A DNA stretch of 55,845 nucleotides from Methanoculleus sp. UBA374. GTDB taxonomy: Archaea > Halobacteriota > Methanomicrobia > Methanomicrobiales > Methanoculleaceae. Shown here piece by piece: positions 26,808-35,500 of the stretch. Under the pieces are notes generated by a model. It did not search any database. It was not told where the DNA came from and was given only the letters and a program-made list of their open reading frames with translations. The stretch spans positions 28,521-84,365 of the forward strand of contig DAYL01000023.1 in assembly GCA_002508705.1 (NCBI GenBank), given 5' to 3'. The number at the start of each line of letters is the position of its first letter. Positions within the stretch are counted from its first letter, which is position 1. Both the position numbers and the translations under genes were made by a program.

Positions 26808-28990
26808 AGGTCGTCCCTCCATCCTTCGGAGACCGGCCCGGCGAGGATGCCCGCCCATTGCCGCATGGACGAGAGCGACCCGAAAAAGCCTGCATTCGGG
26901 CAGAAGGGAATGACTCCCCACCGTACCTTTGCTTTCTTCGGGTCCGGCCAGATGGTGGTGAGGACCAGGTCCGGCCGAATATCTGCGATATCCGCGTAGA
27001 GGCGGTCGGGGGAGTAGCCGGTCGTGACGGACACCCCGGTCGGGGGGTCGTGCGGAGCCTGCGGGTAGGGGGAGCCGAAGAGCCCGACGCGGGGCACCTC
27101 CATCCCGCATTCGGTGAGGATATCGAGAACCCACGAGATGTCCGGGCCGGACGAGGAGATGATGACCTTCTTTCCGGCGACCGCTCTTCCTATCCGGTCG
27201 ATCTCCCCCCGGTAGATCACCCTGTGCCTCCGGATCAGGGCTTCGGCTTCTTTACGGGCACCGTATCTCTCTGCAAGGCCGCGTACCCAGTCTTCGCATG
27301 CCCGGAAGGTGTGCGGAAAGGGGAGGGGGAAGATCTCCGCCCGGGTCTTTGCAGAGAGGATCTCCGCCTGGGCTCTCGTCTGGACGTCTGAGGATGCAGG
27401 GAGGATGAGGTCCGCCTCTCCGGCCGATTCGACCTCGCCAACCGAGGTGTTTGCAAGGAACCGGCAAACGACCCGGATGTCCAGAGCCGAGAGGTACGCG
27501 GCAATTTCATCGAAGTTTGCGCTGGTGTTGTTCGCAAGCGTCTTTTCTCCGGCGATGATCACGGATCGCGGCCTGCCCCGCACTCCCGGGGCGATCAGGG
27601 ACGATGCCGCCCGGTACCCTGCTGTGGTCCCCGCGGAGAAGTCGCCTTCCCCTACCCCGTCCACCGGCACCGCGATCGCCCGGATGGAGTATTTCGCCGA
27701 GAGGTCCCGTGCGCAGCCGGCGATATCGTCCCCGGTCAGTCCGGGGACGCAGGTGGATACGATGAAGACGGTTCGATAGCCGGCGAGGGCGGCGTTCTGC
27801 ACCGATGCCGCCAGTGCCTCCTCCCCCCCGAAGACCACCGCATGCTCGTCCATCCGGGTCGGGATAACGGACGGCATGGGCCGGCGCCCGGGGTTTTTCT
27901 GGATATCCCGGTTGTACGAGGAGGTCAGGAGCTGGGAGACGATATGAGCACAGTTCGAGGGGCCGTGTGCGACGACGGCGACGTCGCGGATCTGCGAGAG
28001 GGCGACGACGGCCCCGGAGAAGGCGCACCCGAAGAGCGGCTCCCTTCCGGGATACGGGGGATGTCCCGATCCGGGCCCCGGTCGGAGCGGCTCCTCGATG
28101 AATCCCCGGGACCCCGGCGGCGGGGCGGGAGCGCGCCGGGGAGGCGGGGTCTTCACGTTGCGCCCCGAGATCAGGGCCTCGAGTTCCGGGGCCTCCAGGG
28201 GTCTTGCCCGATACCGGGGGAATCCTCCATCTCCGGTGAGATGGGCGGCCAGCCCCCGAAAGAGGGCCGCCTCCTCGGAGTCGGGGTATTCGCCGATCAG
28301 CGTCCCCGGCACCCGCTCCGCTTTGTGGAACAGCTCGCTTCGCGGAATTTTCACGAGGACCGGGAGATGAACGGCCTTTGCGAACCGCCCGACCTGCTCG
28401 TCCTCCTCCGCACCCCCGCGTGAGTTGTAGATGATCCCGCCGATCCTCTTTCGGTCTCCGTCGAAGTTTCGTATGCCCCTGAGGATATTGTTTGCGGCGT
28501 AGAGGGAGAGGTACTCCCCGGACGTCACGATGAGGACCGTGTCTGCATACCCGTGCCTGAGGGGAACGGCGAACCCCCCGCAGACGACGTCCCCGAGGAC
28601 ATCGTAGAGGACGTAGGCAAAGCGCGACATATCGTTCTCAAACTGGTCGAGCACCTCGAAGGTGCTGAGAATGCCCCTTCCGGCGCAGCCAATGCCCGGC
28701 TCCGGACCTCCCGCCTCGATGCAGGCAACTCCTTTGTAGCCTACCTCGATCAGGTCCCCCGGGGCATACCTCCCCCCGGCCCCGCCGCGGAGGTACTCGG
28801 TGACCGTCACCTGCTGGAGGTCTCCGAGAAGAGCCCGCGTTGAATCACGTTTGGGGTCGCATCCGATATGGAGGACGGAAAAGCCCGCATCCGCCAGTGC
28901 CGCCGAGATGTTTGCGGCGATGGTGGACTTTCCAATCCCTCCCTTTCCGTAGATCGCGATCTTTGCCTTCGTACGGGGTTGGTGCGTCAT
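26804..28990 (-). CDS. Fusion of NifH-type reductase and NifD-type catalytic subunit
   Basis: Residues 1-275 form a full NifH-like iron protein: P-loop GKGGIGKST (15-23), cluster Cys102 in GCAGRG and Cys137 in VLGDVVCGGF, and CDPKRDST. A proline-rich linker (about 278-316) leads to a NifD-like domain with Cys322 (FGCAFSG), Cys347 (AHGPSNCAH) and Cys414 (VSTCVPGLTGDD), the three positions used for P-cluster-type ligands. NifH normally is a separate dimer that docks and leaves during each electron transfer, so a covalent fusion is unusual. The partner NifK/NifD-like gene follows with a 4-bp overlap. The context (chelatase, corrinoid amidohydrolase, importer) argues for reduction of a tetrapyrrole rather than N2. 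It differs from CfbC/CfbD of F430 synthesis in having a partner subunit and in the fusion. Confidence 0.9.
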   Translation of the reverse strand: MTHQPRTKAKIAIYGKGGIGKSTIAANISAALADAGFSVLHIGCDPKRDSTRALLGDLQQVTVTEYLRGGAGGRYAPGDLIEVGYKGVACIEAGGPEPGIGCAGRGILSTFEVLDQFENDMSRFAYVLYDVLGDVVCGGFAVPLRHGYADTVLIVTSGEYLSLYAANNILRGIRNFDGDRKRIGGIIYNSRGGAEEDEQVGRFAKAVHLPVLVKIPRSELFHKAERVPGTLIGEYPDSEEAALFRGLAAHLTGDGGFPRYRARPLEAPELEALISGRNVKTPPPRRAPAPPPGSRGFIEEPLRPGPGSGHPPYPGREPLFGCAFSGAVVALSQIRDVAVVAHGPSNCAHIVSQLLTSSYNRDIQKNPGRRPMPSVIPTRMDEHAVVFGGEEALAASVQNAALAGYRTVFIVSTCVPGLTGDDIAGCARDLSAKYSIRAIAVPVDGVGEGDFSAGTTAGYRAASSLIAPGVRGRPRSVIIAGEKTLANNTSANFDEIAAYLSALDIRVVCRFLANTSVGEVESAGEADLILPASSDVQTRAQAEILSAKTRAEIFPLPFPHTFRACEDWVRGLAERYGARKEAEALIRRHRVIYRGEIDRIGRAVAGKKVIISSSGPDISWVLDILTECGMEVPRVGLFGSPYPQAPHDPPTGVSVTTGYSPDRLYADIADIRPDLVLTTIWPDPKKAKVRWGVIPFCPNAGFFGSLSSMRQWAGILAGPVSEGWRDDL

Positions 28991-29139
28991 GGATGTTCAC
29001 TTCTGCAAGGAAAAATCGGCCGGGTCCGCCGGGCCGGAGATGCTCACGTGGCGTTAATACAACTTTTTTTGCCTTTATTCAAGTTAAACATGTTGATCGA
29101 CGCTGCAGATTGCGATGAAAATTACCCTGAAAAAAGGGG
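28991..29139 (-). promoter_or_regulatory. Upstream region of the nitrogenase-like genes
   Basis: This is a gap of 149 bp between the CbiK-like gene and the fusion gene. Read on the - strand it contains an AT-rich stretch, GTTTAACTTGAATAAAGGCA then AAAAAAGTTG (about 29057-29092). The palindromic core AACATGTT lies beside it. TTAACTTG also occurs upstream of the CbiK-like gene (30098-30105), so the two may share a regulator. The T-rich side on the other strand could equally end transcription from cbiK. Confidence 0.4.
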
Positions 29140-30000
29140 TTAGAAAAAGTCATGGTTCTGGATGGTCTCTTTAAGCCGTTTCCCGAAGAGGTCCAGAACC
29201 GGCTGATACTCTCCCACGGCCCGGGTATCGGTCGTCACCAGGTAGCCCGCCTTCCGAAGCCGCTTCAGGCATGAATCCTCGTTGTTCTCTCCGGCAATCT
29301 CTATCCAGGAATGGATGCCCGGAACGAGGGTGAGCGGGGCGAGTTTGACGGTCTTAATCTGCATATGCCGCAGCCGTTCGACGACCTGATCGATGCCGGG
29401 ATACCCGGATGCGGCTCCGATCATGATGCTTCCGCCGGCGGTCTCGTCGAGGATCATCTGGAGCTGACAGAGCGCCGGGTCTCCTCCCCCTTCCGATGCG
29501 GGCGCGATGAGAACGAGCGCGGAGCCCGGCTCCTGCCTCCCATAGACCTCCAGGATCGCTGCGGCGGCGTCGCGGTAGTCCTCTTCGAGGAGGAGGAGCG
29601 GCCTGCTGATCAGGACCCCGTCGAGGCCGAAGTCGTAGTGCGGGCCGGCGATCGAGTTGAGGGCCGATGCAATGCTGTAGAGCCCGTGGTAGTAGAGGCC
29701 CGGCGTGACGCAGAGCGGCTGCAGGACAATTCGTCGGTGCCCCTCATCCATCAGGGAGGCTACCGCCGCAAGCGGACTCGGGACGCTCTCGCCCGCCTCC
29801 GAAAGGACGCTCCGCACGACCTCCGAGGTGAACGCGTACTTTACTACCGTGCCGGGGCACCATGCCCGGATCTGATCGACGGCCCGGGATATGACGGCCC
29901 TCCCTTCGGCCTGGGTTGTACCCAGCGCGACCACGACGATCGCACCGTGAGATTCTCTCTCTTTGCCGTGCCCGTGGGCCGGATGTGTTGTGTGAGACAT
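29140..30000 (-). CDS. CbiK-like chelatase family protein with altered metal ligands
   Basis: The fold pattern follows anaerobic cobaltochelatase CbiK: ALGTTQAEGR, YAFTSEVVRSVL, VLQPLCVTPGLYYHGL, LAPLTLVPGIHSWIEIAGEN and EDSCLKRLRKAGY. CbiK uses His-Glu-His for Co2+. Here only the last His (His230 in VPGIHS) is kept. The first ligand region, normally GHGTxH, reads APASEGGGD (about 167-174), and the Glu of the VEGYP-type motif is Ser (GAASGYPG, near 199). The N-terminus has five His in 18 residues (HTTHPAHGHG), a possible metal store. It may be a chelatase with new ligands, a metal or tetrapyrrole carrier, or a scaffold for the neighbouring reductase. Confidence 0.8.
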   Translation of the reverse strand: MSHTTHPAHGHGKERESHGAIVVVALGTTQAEGRAVISRAVDQIRAWCPGTVVKYAFTSEVVRSVLSEAGESVPSPLAAVASLMDEGHRRIVLQPLCVTPGLYYHGLYSIASALNSIAGPHYDFGLDGVLISRPLLLLEEDYRDAAAAILEVYGRQEPGSALVLIAPASEGGGDPALCQLQMILDETAGGSIMIGAASGYPGIDQVVERLRHMQIKTVKLAPLTLVPGIHSWIEIAGENNEDSCLKRLRKAGYLVTTDTRAVGEYQPVLDLFGKRLKETIQNHDFF

Positions 30001-30135
30001 ATGTGATTGTTTGAGATATATTTATATAAAGTTATTTGTGAGATAAATTCCTCTTATAAATATTTCCCAAATTGGGCCAATTATAGAGGTATTTTCACAA
30101 GTTAACAAAAGTGTGTATATAAATATTCCCCATAA
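30001..30135 (-). promoter_or_regulatory. AT-rich promoter region with repeated TATA-like elements
   Basis: The region upstream of the CbiK-like gene is very AT-rich. A TATA-like TTTATATAAA lies at about 30020-30031, so transcription would start at or next to the ATG (short or no leader). Further upstream, TATAAATATT followed by CCC occurs twice, about 60 bp apart (near 30055 and 30118). A perfect 10-bp palindrome, ATTGGGCCAATT-centred TTGGGCCAA, lies at about 30073-30082. This suggests a separate, regulated promoter for the cbiK-like/nitrogenase-like part of the cluster. Confidence 0.5.
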
Positions 30136-30175
30136 AGATGGCTTCAGGCTCCTTGCAGCCGCCGCCCGGCACCGG

Positions 30176-31195
30176 TCACCCGACATCGCGTTCTCTCAGC
30201 CAGGCGGTGCAGTCGGTCAGACTGGAGAAGCGTCCCGCATCTTCCCGGGTACGCACCTCCCACAGCGGGCCGGCTTCGGTCTCCCGGATCGCAACCCTGA
30301 CGGCCGGATCGTCGCCTGCCCCGGGGACAAACCCGATCCGCTGCATCGCACGCTCCGTCCAGAACCTGATCTTCCCGTCCTCTCCCGATACCGCGACGGT
30401 CCCTCTCGGAGGGGCCGGCATCCGGAACTGACCGCACCCGACGTCGTAGTTGATCCCCCCGATCCCGAAGACCTCGGAGATCACGCCGTCCAGTGCCAGG
30501 TCCTCGGGCGCCCCGCAGTAGAACCGGCCCTCTCTGCTGATGGCCCAGAGATGGTCGGCGGTCCGCATCGCCAGGTCCAGGTCGTGCGTGGAGAGCAGGA
30601 TCCCCCGGTCCTCGTTCCGGGCCAGGCTCCGCAGGATATGCATAATCTCCATGCGGTAGGGCACGTCGAGATAGGCGGTCGGCTCGTCGAGGATCATCAG
30701 CCTCGAATTCTGAGCAAGCGCCCGCACTATCATGACCTTCTGTCGTTCGCCGTCCGAGAGTTCGTCTAAAAATCGATCGGCGAACGAGGCGACCCCGACG
30801 GCGTCGAGCGCCTGTTCCACCTGCCGGCGGTCTATGTCGGTGAGCGAGCCGAGCCAGCCGGTATAGGGGTATCTTCCGAGGCCGCAGACGTCGTACACCG
30901 AGAGTTGACCTGCCTGGACGGGGTTCGTCAGCACGACGGATACCAGTTTTGCCCGCTCCAGGGGCGCGAGAGCCCGCACGTCCCGTCCGCCGAGATACAC
31001 CTCCCCCGAGAGCGGGGGCAGAAGTCCGGTGATGGTCCAAAGAAGCGTCGATTTTCCGCAGCCGTTCGGGCCGACAAGACAGACAAGGTCCCCTGCTTTC
31101 AGGTCCAGCGAAAGGTCCGCCGCGATCGTCTTTCGCACCTTTCTCCGGGTTTTGTACCCGATCGAGAGGCCCTCTGCCCGTATCAGGGTCCTCAC
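30176..31195 (-). CDS. Cobalamin/iron-siderophore-type ABC transporter ATP-binding protein
   Basis: The ATPase has Walker A GPNGCGKST (about 42-50), signature LSDGERQKVMIVRAL and Walker B LMILDEPTAYLD, the FepC/BtuD pattern. A C-terminal extension of about 90 residues beyond the usual fold includes GIGGINYDVGCGQF. It overlaps the permease gene by four bases. With the permease and binding protein it forms a BtuFCD/FecBCD-type importer. The neighbourhood suggests the cargo is a corrinoid, another tetrapyrrole or a metal chelate. Confidence 0.9.
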   Translation of the reverse strand: MRTLIRAEGLSIGYKTRRKVRKTIAADLSLDLKAGDLVCLVGPNGCGKSTLLWTITGLLPPLSGEVYLGGRDVRALAPLERAKLVSVVLTNPVQAGQLSVYDVCGLGRYPYTGWLGSLTDIDRRQVEQALDAVGVASFADRFLDELSDGERQKVMIVRALAQNSRLMILDEPTAYLDVPYRMEIMHILRSLARNEDRGILLSTHDLDLAMRTADHLWAISREGRFYCGAPEDLALDGVISEVFGIGGINYDVGCGQFRMPAPPRGTVAVSGEDGKIRFWTERAMQRIGFVPGAGDDPAVRVAIRETEAGPLWEVRTREDAGRFSSLTDCTAWLRERDVG

Positions 31196-32307
31196 ACGCT
31201 CATCTCCATCCCCTGTCTGTTTTTTGAGAAGATCACCCAGATGACGACCGGAGCGCCGATGAGAGAGGTTATGGCGTTCAGGGGGAGGGTAATCTCATTT
31301 CCCGGGACGGAGGCGATGATGTCGGCGGCAACCGCGAGACAGGCGCCGAGCAGGATGCAGGCGGGAACGAGGACCGCATGGTTTGCAGTGGAGAAGAGAG
31401 CCCGGCACAGGTGGGGCACCGCTATCCCGATAAACGCGATCGGGCCGCAAAAAGCCGTAACCGTTCCGGAGAGTACGGCGGTCGTGACGAAGATCACGTT
31501 TCTGGTTCTGCGAAAATCGAGCCCCATGCTCTCTGCGTACTGCTCTCCGAGGAGAAGCGCATTGAGGTTTTTTACCTGGCACGCCCCTATGAGCAGTCCG
31601 ACGGAGGCAAAGAGGACCAGGACCTGGATCTGGTCCCAGGTCGCCCCCCCGAAGGACCCGAAACTCCAGACGGTGTATGCCTGAATCCGTTCGGCAAGAG
31701 CAAAATGCATCAGTATCGAGATGAACGAGCTGGCGGTGTAGCCGAACATCAGGCCCAGGATAAGGATGGTCATGCTGCTCCTGATCCGCCGGGATGCAAT
31801 CAGGATCATCAGGAGGACCAGTCCCGACCCGATCGATGCCGCAACCGCGATCCCGATGCTCCCGAAGGGGCCCAGGTTTCCGAGAATGGTGGACGAGGCC
31901 CCGGCCGTTCCGGCGGAGAGGACCACCACGGCGACTCCGAGGCTTGCCCCGGCCGAGAGGCCGAAGACATCCGGTCCGGCGAGGGGGTTTCGGAAGAGGG
32001 TCTGCATCAGCAGGCCGGCAACCGCGAGCGATGCCCCGGCAAAGATGCCGACAACCGCCGTCGGGAGCCGGTAGTTGAGGACGATGGCGACCCAGCCGGC
32101 ATTATCGCTTCCGTTCCCCAGCAGAATGCCGACGACGTCGGAGACGGGGATCGCCACCGAACCGAGGACGAGCTTGAGCATAAAGAGGGCGGCGAGGCTT
32201 GCGATGAGGAGAACCATGCTTATGGAGCCCCTCAGCACCGGCCAGCCAGACCCGGTCCTTTCTGCGGTCTTCGTCACCGGCCAGCTCCGGCCCCGGGTAT
32301 CCGGCAT
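31192..32307 (-). CDS. FecCD/BtuC-type ABC transporter permease
   Basis: A highly hydrophobic protein with about nine or ten transmembrane helices. Family motifs include LFRNPLAGPDVFGLSAGASLG near the third helix, GLMFGYTASSFISIL, and FCGPIAFIGIAVPHLCRALF before the last helices, all typical of BtuC/FhuB/FecD permeases. The start overlaps the 3' end of the binding-protein gene by 34 bp; an internal Met start further down is possible. The gene overlaps the ATPase gene by four bases. Confidence 0.92.
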   Translation of the reverse strand: MPDTRGRSWPVTKTAERTGSGWPVLRGSISMVLLIASLAALFMLKLVLGSVAIPVSDVVGILLGNGSDNAGWVAIVLNYRLPTAVVGIFAGASLAVAGLLMQTLFRNPLAGPDVFGLSAGASLGVAVVVLSAGTAGASSTILGNLGPFGSIGIAVAASIGSGLVLLMILIASRRIRSSMTILILGLMFGYTASSFISILMHFALAERIQAYTVWSFGSFGGATWDQIQVLVLFASVGLLIGACQVKNLNALLLGEQYAESMGLDFRRTRNVIFVTTAVLSGTVTAFCGPIAFIGIAVPHLCRALFSTANHAVLVPACILLGACLAVAADIIASVPGNEITLPLNAITSLIGAPVVIWVIFSKNRQGMEMSV

Positions 32308-33596
32308 ACGGAGACGAGGTCCAGGTGGAAGATCTTCAGGAGTTCTCTGTAGATCGCCTTGAAAGGCTCCCAGAGATCGCTTCCGCCGTCGCCCGGGGAA
32401 TCGTCGGCGGACTTCAGTTGCTGGTAGTAGACGAGGTCGTGGTCCGGGACGAGATCGGGGTGGAAGATCTTCAGGAGGTCTTTGAGGACGATCTCGGGGT
32501 GAACCACGCCCGACTCCCAGTAGTCGTTCCCTCCCCCGTCGTTCACCCGGGCGTTGTTGTTATAGACCTGCCCCGACCCGACGGCACCGAAGTCGGCGTA
32601 CCTCGCGTCTTCTGCCAGCAGTTCTTCCATGGACCGTACGGTGCCCGGGTTGAGCCAGTAGTCCGCGCCGAGCGCTCGATCGTAGACTACCTCGAAGTCG
32701 AGCGGGATGCTCCCCGTTGTGGTGTCGTCTGCCCAGAAATAATCGGCTCCTGCATCGGAGAGGAAACACGCGACGTAACTCTCCCCGCCTGCCATGTACC
32801 AGGTTCCCCTGTAATTGTTGTTGAGAAAGACGGTCGGCTTCTCTTCCGTGGCGGCCAGGTCTTTGAGGGCCAGGTACTCCGCTTCGATCCGGTCGAAGTA
32901 CTCGTTCGCCTCTTTTTCCTTATTGAAGAACACCGAGACGAATTTGATCCATTCGGCCCTTCCGAGCGGGTCCGTCTCCATGTACTCTCCGTTCAGCACG
33001 ACCGGAATTCCCGCCTCTTTGAGTTTTGGGTGCATATCATACTCAGGGGTACCGGTGGCGTAGGTCATGACCAGGTCGGGGTCGAGATCGATGAGCACCT
33101 CGATGTCCACCCCGGATGCCATGCCGGACCCGGCGCCGGCAACGTCCCTGACATAGCCCTCGTTGATGCGGCTGACGATCTCAGGGGTGTTGACCAGGCT
33201 CGCATCCTCCACTCCGACCAGAGCCTCCGTCTCACCGAGGATCGGGAGATACGGGAGGTAGGTCGTGGAGAGGGAGACAAACCGGCGGGAGGGTATCTCG
33301 ATCACCGTCTCCCCGGGCCCCGGGTCGGGAGGGACCGTTCCGGGCTCCACCAGGAGGTAGGTGAACGTTTCGTTGGACCCTCGCCACGGGCTGAGGACCG
33401 TGACCCGCTTGTAGGTGTCGTGGTACTCTACACTGAACCCTTCTGCGTATTCGGGGGAGACGGTGTCGGCGGGAAAGGCCTGCAGCGTTTCTCCGGATAC
33501 GGGGGATATTGCGATCCATCCGATGAGCATGAGGCAGAGGATCGCCAGTCCGTGGAGATGTCGGGTGCGTTTCATGACAATCAGAATTATTTTCAT
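32274..33596 (-). CDS. Periplasmic-binding-type protein of the corrinoid/iron-chelate importer
   Basis: The N-terminal signal (KRTRHLHGLAILCLMLIGW) is followed by a class III binding-protein fold: VALSTTYLPYLPILGE-like start, VGVEDASLVNTPEI, IEVLIDLDPDLVMTYATG, and PTVFLNNNYRGTWYMAGGES. This matches BtuF/FepB-type receptors. The natural end seems to be the HPDLVPDHDLVYY region. The gene continues about 45 codons and repeats LLKIFH-DLV, owing to a 19-bp direct duplication (32324-32342 and 32459-32477), so the C-terminus is extended into the permease start. Which of the two N-terminal Mets is used is open. Confidence 0.88.
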   Translation of the reverse strand: MKIILIVMKRTRHLHGLAILCLMLIGWIAISPVSGETLQAFPADTVSPEYAEGFSVEYHDTYKRVTVLSPWRGSNETFTYLLVEPGTVPPDPGPGETVIEIPSRRFVSLSTTYLPYLPILGETEALVGVEDASLVNTPEIVSRINEGYVRDVAGAGSGMASGVDIEVLIDLDPDLVMTYATGTPEYDMHPKLKEAGIPVVLNGEYMETDPLGRAEWIKFVSVFFNKEKEANEYFDRIEAEYLALKDLAATEEKPTVFLNNNYRGTWYMAGGESYVACFLSDAGADYFWADDTTTGSIPLDFEVVYDRALGADYWLNPGTVRSMEELLAEDARYADFGAVGSGQVYNNNARVNDGGGNDYWESGVVHPEIVLKDLLKIFHPDLVPDHDLVYYQQLKSADDSPGDGGSDLWEPFKAIYRELLKIFHLDLVSVCRIPGAGAGR

Positions 33597-33682
33597 TAAG
33601 TAAATATTTTTTTAATTGACCTTTGAGATCTCACCCTTATCTCCCAAAATCCCTGTCTTCCTTGAGTGCGGTTGAGGGTTTC
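33597..33682 (-). promoter_or_regulatory. Possible internal promoter before the importer genes
   Basis: An 86-bp gap within the cluster. On the - strand it reads TCAATTAAAAAAATATTTAC just before the binding-protein ATG, a TATA-like stretch, and is preceded by GAGATCTC (perfect palindrome, 33627-33634). This may give the importer genes their own control. Confidence 0.35.
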
Positions 33683-35500
33683 TCATGTGCGCCGCTCCTT
33701 CCGGACCAGATCGGCGATTGTGTCCCCGCTCAGGGATTCAAGCCTGACGCACCTTCCGCCGAGGCGCTCCGCCAGGTCCCCGGCGAGTCCGAACCGCGGA
33801 TATCCGTATTCGGCGTCGATCACCAGGAACCGGGCTTTCTCCCTCCGGATCGCAACGGCGGCGTCGAACGCCTCGACGATCGGGTCCGCCCCCGATGGGG
33901 AGTAGTTCGCCCGGCCGTCCGATACGAATACGACCAGGGGTTCGTCGTGGACGTCTTTTTGCCTGATCTTCCTGATAAGGCCGGCCGTTTCCCGGATGCC
34001 CCGGGAGAGGGGGGTCAGGCCGCCGGTGGGCAGGTCTTCGAGCCGACGGCAGGCGACGGCCCCGCTTCTGGTCGGCTGGAGGAGCACCTCCGCATCGGTG
34101 CCCCGGAAGGAGATCAGGGCGACCCTGTCGCGGTTGATGTAGGCGTCTTTGAGCAGAGAAAGGATCGCTCCCTTCACCGCGGTCATCCTCTTTCCGATGC
34201 CCATCGAACCGCTTGAGTCGACGACGAAGAGGATCGTCCTCCCCGTTTTGCGCTCTCTCTCCCTGACCCGGAGGTCCCGGACGGCGAGGGCGATTGCCAT
34301 CTCTCCCTTCGGACGGGTCCGCTGGTAGGGGGCCGCAGCCCGGATCGTCGCGTCGAAGGCGATATCCGAAATGGTCCCCGAAGGAATCCGCGGCCGGAGA
34401 TACCTCCCCCGGTCGGCGTTCTTCTGTCGTCCCCCCTTTTTTCCCGTCGTCCCGGGGGAGTTCGCCCGCTCTGGAAAGATATCTCCGCACAGGGGCGGCT
34501 CCCCTACCGGATAGACCTGATCGGCCCCTGCCGGGCCGGGCGCCCCCTCTTCTCCGGGGGCGTCCCCGGACCCCTCTCCGCTCTCCGGCGCCGGTGCGGC
34601 CCCGGCCTGCCCTTCCGGGGTTCCGTTTTCTCTGTTTGCGCTCTCTCCCGTCTCTCGGGGGGGAGGGACCTCCGGGCCGTCCCGCCTCCGGTGGCGGAGG
34701 GCGAGAGGTGCGGTCCCGGATACATCCTCGAGCGTGACCTGGTCCCGCCCGTCGAGGGCGGCCGCCGCGCGGGCAGCCCGGGCGAGGGAGATCTCACCCC
34801 TGTGGCCCGCTATCCGGAGGCTCCTGCCGAGGTCCGCGATCAGGTCCATCAACCCCTCGGGGACCAGGACAAACGTATACCTCCGCCGGGCGGCGAGCAG
34901 CATCTCGCGCCGGCTCTCTCCCCCGGCTCCCGTCTCTCGCTCCCGCCGCAGCGTCGATGCCAGAAACTCTTTCCGGAGGGCGGGGTCGTCGATTGACGGA
35001 CAGACGGCGGAGAGGTCGAACCGGTCCATGAGGTGCGGGGAGAGTTCCCCCTCCGTCGGGTTCAGGGTTGCGAGGACCCGAAACCGGGTCCGGTAGGCCG
35101 AGGATACGCCGTCCCGCTCGACGGGGACGCAGCCGTCTTCAGCCGCCGTAAAGACGGACGCGACCAGTGAGCGGTCCATCAGATGAATGTCGTCCAGGAG
35201 CAGGATTCCGCCGTCGGCGTCTCCGAGGAGGCCCGGTCGGAAGACGGGCTTTCCCTCCCGGAGGGAGCCGGGGATATCCGCCGCCCCGAAGACCCGGTCC
35301 CATGTCGCGTTCTGCGGGAGCGTGACGATGCGCTCCCCGGCGATCGTCCCCGCCATGCGGGCCAGGCTGGATTTTCCGGTCCCGCTCTCTCCTATCAGGA
35401 CGAGGCTCTTGAGGTCCGGGGCGGTTAAAAAGAGGAGAAGGGCCCGTTTTGCCTCTTCCAGCCCGAAGATGCCCTCAAAGACGGGCTCGTCAGGGAGCAT
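33683..35500 (-). CDS. Magnesium/cobalt chelatase D-type subunit (AAA + VWA)
   Basis: The N-terminal half is an AAA module with Walker [10 protein letters not shown] (about 37-45) and the Walker B-like [13 protein letters not shown]. The middle is an acidic, proline-rich linker. The C-terminal part, from about residue 425, is a von Willebrand A domain with the MIDAS motif VDSSGSMG and [10 protein letters not shown]. This is the ChlD/BchD/CobT-like layout; the subunit bridges the I ring and the large H/CobN subunit. It overlaps the I-subunit gene by 11 bp. Unlike many D subunits the N-terminal Walker A looks intact. Confidence 0.9.
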   Translation of the reverse strand: MLPDEPVFEGIFGLEEAKRALLLFLTAPDLKSLVLIGESGTGKSSLARMAGTIAGERIVTLPQNATWDRVFGAADIPGSLREGKPVFRPGLLGDADGGILLLDDIHLMDRSLVASVFTAAEDGCVPVERDGVSSAYRTRFRVLATLNPTEGELSPHLMDRFDLSAVCPSIDDPALRKEFLASTLRRERETGAGGESRREMLLAARRRYTFVLVPEGLMDLIADLGRSLRIAGHRGEISLARAARAAAALDGRDQVTLEDVSGTAPLALRHRRRDGPEVPPPRETGESANRENGTPEGQAGAAPAPESGEGSGDAPGEEGAPGPAGADQVYPVGEPPLCGDIFPERANSPGTTGKKGGRQKNADRGRYLRPRIPSGTISDIAFDATIRAAAPYQRTRPKGEMAIALAVRDLRVRERERKTGRTILFVVDSSGSMGIGKRMTAVKGAILSLLKDAYINRDRVALISFRGTDAEVLLQPTRSGAVACRRLEDLPTGGLTPLSRGIRETAGLIRKIRQKDVHDEPLVVFVSDGRANYSPSGADPIVEAFDAAVAIRREKARFLVIDAEYGYPRFGLAGDLAERLGGRCVRLESLSGDTIADLVRKERRT

